Assembly: GCA_016202645.1 (NCBI GenBank) | Contig: JACQOF010000053.1 | Location: 1-18,264, forward strand | Length of the DNA: 18,264 nt | Origin: a bacterium | GTDB taxonomy: Bacteria; Lindowbacteria; 2-12-FULL-62-27 | Direction: 5' to 3' | Part shown: positions 7,018 through 13,606 of the stretch, piece after piece | Numbering within the stretch: the stretch's first letter is position 1 | How the letters are laid out: every line of letters starts with the position of its first letter | Position numbers and translations under genes: made by a program | Notes under the pieces: model-generated | What the model saw: the letters and a program-made list of their open reading frames with translations, nothing else | Databases searched by the model: none | Told to the model about the DNA's origin: nothing

Positions 7018-7644
7018 CTACGCACCTCCCCCAGGAGTTGCGCCCGCCGGCTGGCGGGCGGAAAAAAAGTCTTTGGCAAAGGCCGAAAGTTTCCGGCCGA
7101 TTTCGGACGCGGAAAGCGCACAAGAAGACGCATCGACAGTGACGTAGAGGCCGGGACCGGCGCGATAGGCGCGGACGGATTTTCGGCGGCTGGGGGCTTC
7201 ACCCGGGCCGGAGGATGCTTCGCGGTCGGATGAACGCTTGCGCGGCCAGAGATTCAGGGCCGGATCACCGGCCGCGGACTCCATGGCCTTGCGCAAAACC
7301 CCGGAATCAATCCGGGCGATGTCGGAGACCCGGGCGGGGGGCAGGTTCCGCAGGACGTCGCGGATTTCCCTGACCGGCATTCCCCGGGATTGAAGTCGTT
7401 TGACGGCCAGAAGCTGGACGAGATGTTTGACGCCGTACATGGCGCGGCGGCCGTCGAATCGGAGGGGCGGGGCAAGAAGTCCCAATGTCGTATAAAACCG
7501 GAGGGTCCGTTCATCGGGCAGATCCCGCACGCGCCCGGGCAGGTCCTCCAGCCCGGCGGCCGGAAGGGCCGCCCGGAGCGCCGCCACCAGCTGTCTCAGC
7601 CGAATCTCGGGATGGGCCCTGCGGGTCTTCGAGGAAGTTTTCAT
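7018..7644 (-). CDS. MerR-type transcriptional regulator
   Basis: A 208-residue regulator with a MerR winged-helix domain at about residues 40-100: DLPDERTLRFYTTLGLLAPP, then GRRAMYGVKHLVQLL and RLQSRGMPVREIRDVL. This follows the helix-turn-helix, wing and second-helix order of the family, but here about 40 residues precede it, whereas MerR proteins usually begin with it. The C-terminal half has no cysteine cluster of the metal-sensing type; a strand-rich end (RAYRAGPGLYVTVDASS) may bind a ligand or partner. The ATG at 7644 is preferred over the one at 7689, which would lie upstream of the -35 box of the strong promoter at 7654-7682. It is followed 1 bp later by the 60-residue gene and runs divergently from the membrane gene at 7770. 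Confidence 0.85.
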   Translation of the reverse strand: MKTSSKTRRAHPEIRLRQLVAALRAALPAAGLEDLPGRVRDLPDERTLRFYTTLGLLAPPLRFDGRRAMYGVKHLVQLLAVKRLQSRGMPVREIRDVLRNLPPARVSDIARIDSGVLRKAMESAAGDPALNLWPRKRSSDREASSGPGEAPSRRKSVRAYRAGPGLYVTVDASSCALSASEIGRKLSAFAKDFFSARQPAGATPGGGA

Positions 7645-7653
7645 CCTGGCCCA

Positions 7654-7682
7654 AATATAACACTGTAATATGACAGTGTCAA
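7654..7682 (-). promoter_or_regulatory. Promoter with operator dyad of the MerR operon
   Basis: On the minus strand TTGACA (7677-7682) and TATATT (7654-7659) are separated by exactly 17 bp, with a TGT extension before the -10 box: a near-consensus sigma-70 promoter. A perfect dyad, ACACTGT-N6-ACAGTGT (7660-7679), fills the spacer, exactly where MerR-family proteins bind. The initiation point predicted from the -10 box falls within a few bases of the regulator's ATG at 7644, so the message would be leaderless or nearly so. Autoregulation is inferred. Confidence 0.75.
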
Positions 7683-7769
7683 GTGCCAAGCCTAAAAAAA
7701 TTACCCCGGGGCACTGGATGTTCCCGCCCTTGCGTTTTCCGGGCCTCTCTGGTGCGATGCCGCCACGCC

Positions 7770-9749
7770 ATGATCCCCCCAGCCCATGCGGATCCGGCCG
7801 CCCGGAAGTTGCAGAATCAGAGCTGGTTATTCCTGCCAGGCGCGCTCCTGCCCGCCATTTTTGCGGCCGTGCTCATCCTGGAATTCGGTGTCGACATTCC
7901 TTATTGGGACGAATGGGACGTCATCGCCCCTTTGTTCCAGAAGATATCGCAAGATCGGATATCCCTCTCTGATTTCTTCGCCCAGGCAGTCGAAAGCCGC
8001 ATGCTCTTTCCGCGGCTCATCCTGGTCCCTCTGGCCTACCTGACCGATTGGAACATTCGATGCGAGATGGGGGTGTCTTTTCTCCTGGCATGCATTGTCT
8101 CCATTTGCATTTACCAGATCGGCCGTAAAACGCTCGGCCCGGCGTGCCGCGGAACGGCGCTTCTTTTCATGGCGTCCAATATGCTGCTTTTCTCACCCAT
8201 CCAGCATTACAATTGGCTGACGGGCCATCAAATCGTGGCGTTTCTCCCCGCCGCCTGTGTGGCGCTCGCCATTCGAACGGCCTATTCCGGGATCCCAACG
8301 CCGGCCAAGTTTGCGGCATGCGCGCTATTTTCCACGATCAGCACATTTTCGCTGATCAACGGTATTCTCAGCTGGATTGTGATCCTTCCGGTCCTGCTGG
8401 TTACGGAACGGGCCTCCGGCAAGTCAGGGCGGGATCTGGCCCGGATTGCGCTGGGGTGGGGTGTGTGCTGTCTTGTCAATCTCGCGCTGTATTTCCAGAA
8501 CTATGCGGCGCGCGGCACTCCCGCTCATTCATCTCTCGTGGATTTCGTCCGGAGCCCGCTCACGGGTCTGCGTTTTTTTCTGGAATATGTCGGACTGCCG
8601 CTTTGCATCGGCGATATGAATGTGGCGGCCGTCGTCGGATTCGCGGTCCTCTGTCTCTGGGGGCTTCTCCTGCACCGCATTCTGACACTTCAGAACGGGC
8701 GCGCCGAGGCCCTGCGGGCCACGGTCGGATGGGCGGCCTTCGGCCTTTATGGTTTCTTAAGCGGCCTTGGCATCACACTCGCAAGAGGGGGATCGGCCTT
8801 CGGGGATCCCTCGTTTCGATATGTGACGTTTTCCATTTATCTGATGATCTCAACGATCCATCTCGCGGCATTTGTAATTCTACGCTCTCCGGATATCGGA
8901 CCAACCACTCCCCCGCCAAACCGGCGTCTCTTCCATGGTCTGGTGGCCCTTGTGTTGATGGGCGCCGTCGCCGTCACATTTGGAGGGGATGAATTCAGGC
9001 ATTCTCCGGAATTTCCACACACGGCATTCATGGCGTGCCTGATGCTGCTTGTGAGCTATGTCACCGCTTTTTTCCCCAAAGAGGCTTGGGCGGACGATCT
9101 CGGTTCGAAAATCTCCGGGTCACGTCTGTTCCATTCATTCGCCGTCGTTCTATTATTTTTGTATGCCCAGACGTTTGCCGTCGGCATCGACGGCATGGCC
9201 GACACACGACACGGGCGCCTGAGGGGCAAGGCATGCCTGTCGTTCATCAACGTGGCTCCCGCGGTGGACTGCCTGGCCCAGTATGTGCATCCGGGCATGG
9301 ATTCCAGAAAGTCTCTGGCGAATTTTATAAGCCAGGAGGGATTTCTGCGCCCGAAATTGCTTGAGCATGATCGAATCCTCGCGCTGGCCGATACCACACG
9401 CATCTGTTCAAACTGCGGCGTATTCGAAGAACTGAATCATACGGCGGGGGAGCGTCTTGTTGCGTCGGGCTGGGCGATACTTCCCCACCGCCGGGAGAGC
9501 GCGGATCTGACGATTCTAACCCATCGGGATACGGATGGTGCCGGCCGTATATTCCGAGTGGCGAGTATTCTGGTGATTCGGGATGATATCTCCCAACTTC
9601 ATCGGAACGCGGCCTACCGATTCTCCGGCTGGGAACAATCCTTCGGACGGAATGACGCGCCAGGTCCACCGGACGGCATCGACGCCTGGGCGTTTGACGC
9701 CATCAACAGCAGAGCCTATTTATTGCCGCGCGGATCCCAACATCAATAA
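7770..9749 (+). CDS. Large polytopic membrane protein, GT-C-like
   Basis: About 659 residues, with a first membrane helix at once (LFLPGALLPAIFAAVLILEF) and then a periplasmic-type loop containing DIPYWDEWD and, 35 residues on, ESRMLFPRLILVPLAYLTDWN. Some ten further hydrophobic segments extend to about residue 480. The remaining ~180 residues are soluble and include a strand-rich stretch with GWAILPHRRESADLTIL and RFSGWEQSF. An aspartate/glutamate-rich first loop followed by many helices is the plan of GT-C glycosyltransferases that use lipid-linked sugars, and I infer a cell-surface role; no specific family is recognised. The start at 7770 is chosen because it puts the first helix near the N-terminus; the open frame reaches back to 7683. 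It is divergent from the MerR gene. Confidence 0.75.
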   Translation: MIPPAHADPAARKLQNQSWLFLPGALLPAIFAAVLILEFGVDIPYWDEWDVIAPLFQKISQDRISLSDFFAQAVESRMLFPRLILVPLAYLTDWNIRCEMGVSFLLACIVSICIYQIGRKTLGPACRGTALLFMASNMLLFSPIQHYNWLTGHQIVAFLPAACVALAIRTAYSGIPTPAKFAACALFSTISTFSLINGILSWIVILPVLLVTERASGKSGRDLARIALGWGVCCLVNLALYFQNYAARGTPAHSSLVDFVRSPLTGLRFFLEYVGLPLCIGDMNVAAVVGFAVLCLWGLLLHRILTLQNGRAEALRATVGWAAFGLYGFLSGLGITLARGGSAFGDPSFRYVTFSIYLMISTIHLAAFVILRSPDIGPTTPPPNRRLFHGLVALVLMGAVAVTFGGDEFRHSPEFPHTAFMACLMLLVSYVTAFFPKEAWADDLGSKISGSRLFHSFAVVLLFLYAQTFAVGIDGMADTRHGRLRGKACLSFINVAPAVDCLAQYVHPGMDSRKSLANFISQEGFLRPKLLEHDRILALADTTRICSNCGVFEELNHTAGERLVASGWAILPHRRESADLTILTHRDTDGAGRIFRVASILVIRDDISQLHRNAAYRFSGWEQSFGRNDAPGPPDGIDAWAFDAINSRAYLLPRGSQHQ

Positions 9750-9761
9750 TTCCGAGGCATT

Positions 9762-9800
9762 TCCCCGAGTTGAGGATTCGGGGACGGACTTCCCTGTCCG
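9762..9800 (+). terminator. Two adjacent hairpins after the membrane gene
   Basis: Thirteen bases after the stop at 9749, TCCCCGA (9762-9768) pairs with TCGGGGA (9778-9784). CGGAC (9785-9789) then pairs with GTCCG (9796-9800), followed by ATTCTTGAAATTTGTT. This is a plausible but weak intrinsic terminator separating the membrane gene from the mla operon; the T-run is interrupted. Confidence 0.4.
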
Positions 9801-9887
9801 ATTCTTGAAATTTGTTCCGCTTTCTGATTGTCTCCCTCTCATGACATTCGGCGTGCCCGCCCGCGGAATCGGCGGCAAGTAGACCCC

Positions 9888-10661
9888 ATGCTGACCTGGA
9901 TCGAGTCTCTCGGTTCGGCCACCATCCAATCCATCGAAGACCTGGGGCGGTTCGGCCGGTTCATGGGGCGAACCGCCGCGGCCCTGTTTTATTTTCCCGT
10001 CAAATTCGGCCGGATGGTCCGGCGCGTTCATTTCATCGGGAGTCAGTCTCTCTGGCTGATCGTCCTCATCGGCGGGTTCACCGGCGCCGTGCTCGGCCTG
10101 CAGGTCCATTACACCCTCGTCAAATTCGGCGCGGAGTCGCGGGTCGGGACGGTCGTGGCGCTGTCCCTCATCCGGGAACTTGGGCCGGTCATCTGCGCGC
10201 TCATGGTGGCGGGGCGCGCCGGCTCGTCCCTGGCGTCGGAACTCGGCATCATGCAGATCACGGAGCAGATTGACGCGTTCAAGCTGATGGGGCTGGACCC
10301 CTTCCGCTACTTCATGGCGCCGATTCTAGCCGCCGCGGTCGTCTCGGTGTTTCTCCTCACAGCCGTCTTCGACGTGGTCGGCATCCTCGGCGGCTTCGCC
10401 GTCACGGGGGGGCTTCTCGGGGTCCCCTCCGGATCGTACTTCGGCGGCGTCACCGACTTCGTGGTGATGGCCGACATCCGAAGCGGCGCCTTCAAGTCGA
10501 TGGTGTTCGGGGTGCTGATTGCGTGGGTGTCGACCTACAAAGGCTATCACACGGGCTACGGCGCGGAGGGCGTCAGCCGGGCTTCGACCGAGACGGTCGT
10601 TCTGTCGAGCGTGCTCATTTTGATTTCGGATTACGTCATGACGTCGATTCTCTTTCAATGA
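9888..10661 (+). CDS. mlaE: Phospholipid ABC transporter permease MlaE
   Basis: A 257-residue MlaE-family inner-membrane permease, close to the family's usual 260, which pairs with MlaF to move phospholipids between the inner membrane and MlaD. Family hallmarks are an amphipathic N-terminal helix, the long first membrane segment with GGFTGAVLGLQ, the segment LSLIRELGPVICALMVAGRAGSSLASELG, here cited by its RELGPV and GRAGS cores, and the E-MK-like EQIDAFKLMGLDPFRY loop. Further membrane helices reach the C-terminus. The ATG at 9888 has only a weak GGCGGCAAG before it; a TTG at 9828 would add 20 residues without homology-like features. It is the first gene of the five-gene cluster and overlaps mlaF by 4 bases (ATGA). 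Confidence 0.93.
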   Translation: MLTWIESLGSATIQSIEDLGRFGRFMGRTAAALFYFPVKFGRMVRRVHFIGSQSLWLIVLIGGFTGAVLGLQVHYTLVKFGAESRVGTVVALSLIRELGPVICALMVAGRAGSSLASELGIMQITEQIDAFKLMGLDPFRYFMAPILAAAVVSVFLLTAVFDVVGILGGFAVTGGLLGVPSGSYFGGVTDFVVMADIRSGAFKSMVFGVLIAWVSTYKGYHTGYGAEGVSRASTETVVLSSVLILISDYVMTSILFQ

Positions 10662-11416
10662 TCCGGGTTGAAAACGTCCACAAGACTCTGGCGGACGCGC
10701 CGGTGCTCCGCGGGGTGGACCTGGCTATCGAAACCGGGACGATGATTTGTCTGTTGGGCCTTTCGGGCGCCGGCAAAACCGTTTTCCTGAAAAACGTCAC
10801 GGGCCTTATGACGCCCGATCATGGCCGGGTGCTGATCGACGGCCTCGACATCCACCGCACGCGGGGCCGGGAACACACCCGGGTGCTCGATTCGCTGGGC
10901 GTGCTCTTTCAGGGCGGCGCGCTCTTTGACTCGATGACGGTCTATGATAATCTCGCCTTTCCGCTCCGCGAAAAAACGCGGATGGCGGAGTCCGAGATCC
11001 GCGAGCGCGTGCTCGACCATCTCGGGATGGTGGACATGATCGGCGCCGAGCGCCGGTATCCGGCGGAACTGTCGGGCGGGATGAAAAAGCGGGCGGCCTT
11101 GGCGCGGGCGCTGATTCTCGATCCGGGGAACGTTTTTTTCGACGAACCGACCACGGGCCTGGATCCCCTGACGGCGAACTCGATTCTCCGCCTGATCCAC
11201 ACCCTGCACGGCCGCCTCAAGTTCAGCGGCGTGGTCGTGACGCATGACGCGGAAAAAGTTTTTCAAATCGTCCAGAAGGTGGCCATGCTGCACAAGGGCA
11301 AAATCATCGCGTATGATACGCCGGAAACATTCATGAAATCGGAGCATGTCCGGGTTCGGGAATACATTCGCGGCGCGTCGTCGGGGCCGCTGGAGGATTT
11401 GACGGATGGAGCGTAA
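10658..11416 (+). CDS. mlaF: Phospholipid ABC transporter ATPase MlaF
   Basis: A 252-residue cytoplasmic ATPase that powers the MlaE permease. Walker A is GLSGAGKT (34-41), the ABC signature is LSGGMKKR (about 138-145), Walker B with D-loop is VFFDEPTTGLDP (about 160-171), and the switch histidine is in VVVTHDAEK. The Q-loop reads LFQGGALFDSMTVYDN; the GALFDS variant after the Q-loop is characteristic of MlaF-type ATPases. The start is the ATG overlapping the mlaE stop (ATGA), with no ribosome-binding site of its own, so translation is presumably coupled. The 3' end overlaps mlaD by 11 bases. Confidence 0.95.
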   Translation: MIRVENVHKTLADAPVLRGVDLAIETGTMICLLGLSGAGKTVFLKNVTGLMTPDHGRVLIDGLDIHRTRGREHTRVLDSLGVLFQGGALFDSMTVYDNLAFPLREKTRMAESEIRERVLDHLGMVDMIGAERRYPAELSGGMKKRAALARALILDPGNVFFDEPTTGLDPLTANSILRLIHTLHGRLKFSGVVVTHDAEKVFQIVQKVAMLHKGKIIAYDTPETFMKSEHVRVREYIRGASSGPLEDLTDGA

Positions 11417-11870
11417 AATCAACTTCGCCGTCGGGCTCTTCATGCTGGCCGGCATCGCCTGTCTCGGGTATCTCTCCCTGTCCTTCGGCAATGTTGACTT
11501 CTTCGCGGCCAGGGGGTATGCCGTCAAGGCGGTGTTTTCCAATGTGACGGGCCTGAAGGTCAACACGTCGGTGGAGATGCTGGGGATCAAGGTCGGCAAG
11601 GTGACGGCGATCGATCTCAAGGACTACAAGGCGATCGTGACGATGCAAATCGACCGTCAGGTTGATTTGCCGGAAGACACCATCGCCTCGGTCCGCACCC
11701 GAGGGCTTCTGGGCGAGCAATACGTGGCGCTGTCGCCCGGCGGCCTGCCGGATCTCGTCCGCAAGGACGGCACGGGCGAGATCGTCGAGACCCAGCCGCC
11801 GCTGATCATGGAGGAGATGATCGGGAAGATGATGTTCGGAAGCTCGGACAAGAAGGAGAAAACCCAGTGA
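11406..11870 (+). CDS. mlaD: MCE-domain lipid-binding protein MlaD
   Basis: A 154-residue inner-membrane-anchored protein with one N-terminal helix (about 6-26, FAVGLFMLAGIACLGYLSL) and one MlaD/MCE domain (about 37-115). Family features include YAVKAVFSNVTGLKVNTSV, VEMLGIKVGKVTAIDL and TRGLLGEQYVALSPGG. MCE proteins form hexameric rings in the periplasm that pass phospholipids through a central pore to MlaC. It is shorter than E. coli MlaD (183), mainly at the C-terminus, where a hydrophobic IMEEMIGKMMFG helix may form the ring pore. The start has GGAGG nine bases upstream, inside mlaF. The stop overlaps the mlaC start (GTGA). Confidence 0.93.
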   Translation: MERKINFAVGLFMLAGIACLGYLSLSFGNVDFFAARGYAVKAVFSNVTGLKVNTSVEMLGIKVGKVTAIDLKDYKAIVTMQIDRQVDLPEDTIASVRTRGLLGEQYVALSPGGLPDLVRKDGTGEIVETQPPLIMEEMIGKMMFGSSDKKEKTQ

Positions 11871-12589
11871 CCACCGCGGTTGCCCGGGCCGCCGCGGGCG
11901 CGTGGCTGCTTTTCGCGCCCTGCGCCGTGTTCGCGGATTCGCCCGTCGAGCCGCGAAGCCCGGCCGCCGATCTCATCCAGACAAAAATCGACCGGACCCT
12001 TGCGATCATCCGCGACACATCCCTGCAGAAAACGTCCGCCCTGCCGGCCCTGCGGCGGCGCATCGTCGAGGAGCTGGAGCCGCTCTTTGCCTTCCGCGAA
12101 ATGACGATCCGGGCGCTTGGAGTCCACGCGCGTCAAACGACCCCCGCGCAGATCGACGCGCTGGCGCGGTCGTTCAAACAGCTTCTCGAGCGCGTCTACA
12201 TCGACCAGCTCACGGCCAACCTGATCAAAACGGACAATCCCTATGAAGTGCTCGGCATCGACATCGCCGGCAACGAGACGCGGGGAAACTACGCGAAAAT
12301 CCATTCCAAAGTCCGGATCCGCAAGAACGCCGACGAAACGGAACTTCTCATGAACTACCGGATGGTCGAGCGCGCCGGCCGGTGGCAGGTCTACGATTTG
12401 GAGATCGAGGGCGTGAGCCTGATCGAAAACTACCGCTCGCAGTTCAATCAGGTCCTGACCAACGAGTCCATCGACAAGCTTATCGAATCGATCCAGAAAA
12501 ACGTCTCGGCCCTCGAAGAGGAACAGCCGATCAAGCCGAAACCGGCGGGCGGAAAAACGAAGGCGGCGACGGATGCAAAGACGCGTTAG
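11867..12589 (+). CDS. mlaC: Periplasmic phospholipid carrier MlaC
   Basis: A 240-residue MlaC/Ttg2-type protein that carries phospholipids between MlaD and MlaA. It starts at GTG 11867, overlapping the mlaD stop, with AAGGAG eight bases upstream. A Sec signal peptide (hydrophobic AGAWLLFAPCAVFA, likely cleaved before DSP) is followed by the family fold, with FREMTIRALGVHARQTTPAQ, YANEV-like NPYEVLGIDI, and GRWQVYDLEIEGVSLIENYR, which is the strongest family signature. The tail after about residue 215 is lysine/proline-rich and probably disordered. The last 17 bases overlap an alternative upstream start of mlaA. Confidence 0.92.
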   Translation: MTTAVARAAAGAWLLFAPCAVFADSPVEPRSPAADLIQTKIDRTLAIIRDTSLQKTSALPALRRRIVEELEPLFAFREMTIRALGVHARQTTPAQIDALARSFKQLLERVYIDQLTANLIKTDNPYEVLGIDIAGNETRGNYAKIHSKVRIRKNADETELLMNYRMVERAGRWQVYDLEIEGVSLIENYRSQFNQVLTNESIDKLIESIQKNVSALEEEQPIKPKPAGGKTKAATDAKTR

Positions 12590-12602
12590 AGAGAACCGAA
12601 AA

Positions 12603-12664
12603 TCCAGGATCACCACGGAGGACACAGAGATGGATCACAGAGGGCACAGAGTTCATTCCAGGAT
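12603..12664 (+). repeat. 54-bp insert between TCCAGGAT direct repeats
   Basis: TCCAGGAT occurs at 12603-12610 and again at 12657-12664, 54 bp apart. Between them lie two related copies of GGATCAC...GG(A/G)CACAGAG (12607-12629 and 12632-12651). The CACCACGGAGGACACAGAG type is a word I associate with intergenic repeats in several bacterial groups. The flanking direct repeat looks like a target duplication, or one repeat of a slippage event. The length of 54 is a multiple of three, and the frame of mlaA runs through it without a stop. Confidence 0.6.
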
Positions 12665-13397
12665 TTTTATCCGGCGGCCGATCCGCGCATGGCTGGTCGT
12701 TCTGATCGCAGGGCTCGCATTTTCCGGGCCGGGGTTTGCGGCCGAAGTCGACCCGTTTCTCGATCCGTTCGAGGACAAGCCCCTGGAGTCTTTCCAGAAG
12801 AAGATCCTGCCCGACCCCCACGAGGGATTCAACCGCCGGATGTCCAGGTTCAACGACGGGTTTTATTACAAAGTCCTCCGGCCCGCCGCGTCGACGTACA
12901 AATCAGTCATGCCGAGAACGGGCCGCAAGGCACTCCGGAATTTCTTCATGAATCTTTTCGAGCCGGTCTATTTTCTGAATTCGGTTCTCCAAGGCAGGCC
13001 CAACGACGCCGCGGCCTCGGTCAAGCGATTCGTCGTGAATTCCACCGTCGGCGTCGGCGGACTCGGCCGCCCGATCAAGATCAAGGACGAAACCCAGAAA
13101 CGGTCCTTCGACCAGACCTTCGCAAAGTGGGGCGTCGCCCCCGGCCCGTACATCGTGTGGCCCGTGCTGGGATCATCCAGCATCCGCGGCACCCTGGGCT
13201 TCGCAGCCGAAGGGGCCATGGACCCCTTCAGTTACACTTCCGCGACAGCAGCCTCAGGCGCCGCCGTGGGAGAGACCGTCAACGAAGCCTCCTTCCAGAT
13301 CGGCGCCTACGAGGACCTTAAAAAATATTCCATCGACCTCTACGCCGCGCTGAAGGACATCTACGAAAAGAAAATCTACAAGAAATCCCAGGAATAA
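12630..13397 (+). CDS. mlaA: Outer-membrane phospholipid protein MlaA (VacJ)
   Basis: A 255-residue MlaA/VacJ-family protein, which sits in the outer membrane as a ring and removes mislocalised phospholipids, handing them to MlaC. Family signatures are DPHEGFNRRMSRFND, LRNFFMNLFEPVYFLNSVLQG, RFVVNSTVGVGGL and DQTFAKWGVAPGPYIVWPVLG. The Sec signal (IRAWLVVLIAGLAFSGPGFA, cleaved before AEVDP) has no lipobox cysteine, so unlike E. coli MlaA it is not a lipoprotein. The ATG at 12630 is chosen because GGAGG lies eight bases upstream; both come from the 54-bp repeat insert. The frame is also open to ATG 12573, which overlaps mlaC by 17 bases and was probably the ancestral start. It ends the mla operon. 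Confidence 0.9.
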   Translation: MDHRGHRVHSRIFIRRPIRAWLVVLIAGLAFSGPGFAAEVDPFLDPFEDKPLESFQKKILPDPHEGFNRRMSRFNDGFYYKVLRPAASTYKSVMPRTGRKALRNFFMNLFEPVYFLNSVLQGRPNDAAASVKRFVVNSTVGVGGLGRPIKIKDETQKRSFDQTFAKWGVAPGPYIVWPVLGSSSIRGTLGFAAEGAMDPFSYTSATAASGAAVGETVNEASFQIGAYEDLKKYSIDLYAALKDIYEKKIYKKSQE

Positions 13398-13428
13398 CCT
13401 CATTTCTTCACCCATTTCTTCAAAAAAG

Positions 13429-13456
13429 TTGAAAAAAACCCCGGGTGTGGTAGGAT
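13429..13456 (+). promoter_or_regulatory. Promoter of the metallophosphoesterase gene
   Basis: TTGAAA (13429-13434) and TAGGAT (13451-13456) are separated by 16 bp, just after the mlaA stop codon. Initiation would be near 13463, leaving a leader of about 145 bases. The match is moderate, but placement in a 209-bp gap before a new gene supports it. Confidence 0.5.
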
Positions 13457-13460
13457 ATCC

Positions 13461-13600
13461 CTGCGGTGGAGGTTCATCGTTTATTCTGGTTTCCCGGCCT
13501 CATCGACTCCCCGCAGTGGTTTAACTTCATCCCGTCGTCTCCCGAACGTGGAGCCTTGATTCAAGGCCGGCGCCGAACGCCGGAAATTCCCACGGAGGTG
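13461..13600 (+). promoter_or_regulatory. Structured 5' leader before the metallophosphoesterase
   Basis: CTGCGG-T-GGAG (13461-13471) can pair with CTCC-CCGCAG (13507-13516), a 10-bp helix with one bulge. Downstream, CGTGG (13547-13551) pairs with CCACG (13590-13594) and encloses two hairpins placed end to end: CCTTG/CAAGG (13554-13566) and CCGGCG/CGCCGG (13567-13583). This makes a three-way junction whose closing stem takes the first G of the GGAGGTG ribosome-binding site (13594-13600). The arrangement fits a leader that controls translation. It is not a riboswitch class I recognise, and the helices were found by eye only. Confidence 0.4.
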
Positions 13601-13606
13601 ACGGAG

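Noticed and set aside
7660-7679. CTGT...ACAG dyad as a LexA (SOS) box
   Set aside because: The spacer between CTGT and ACAG is 6 bp, not the 8 bp of the enterobacterial LexA box, and the dyad lies in the promoter of a MerR gene; autoregulation explains it better.
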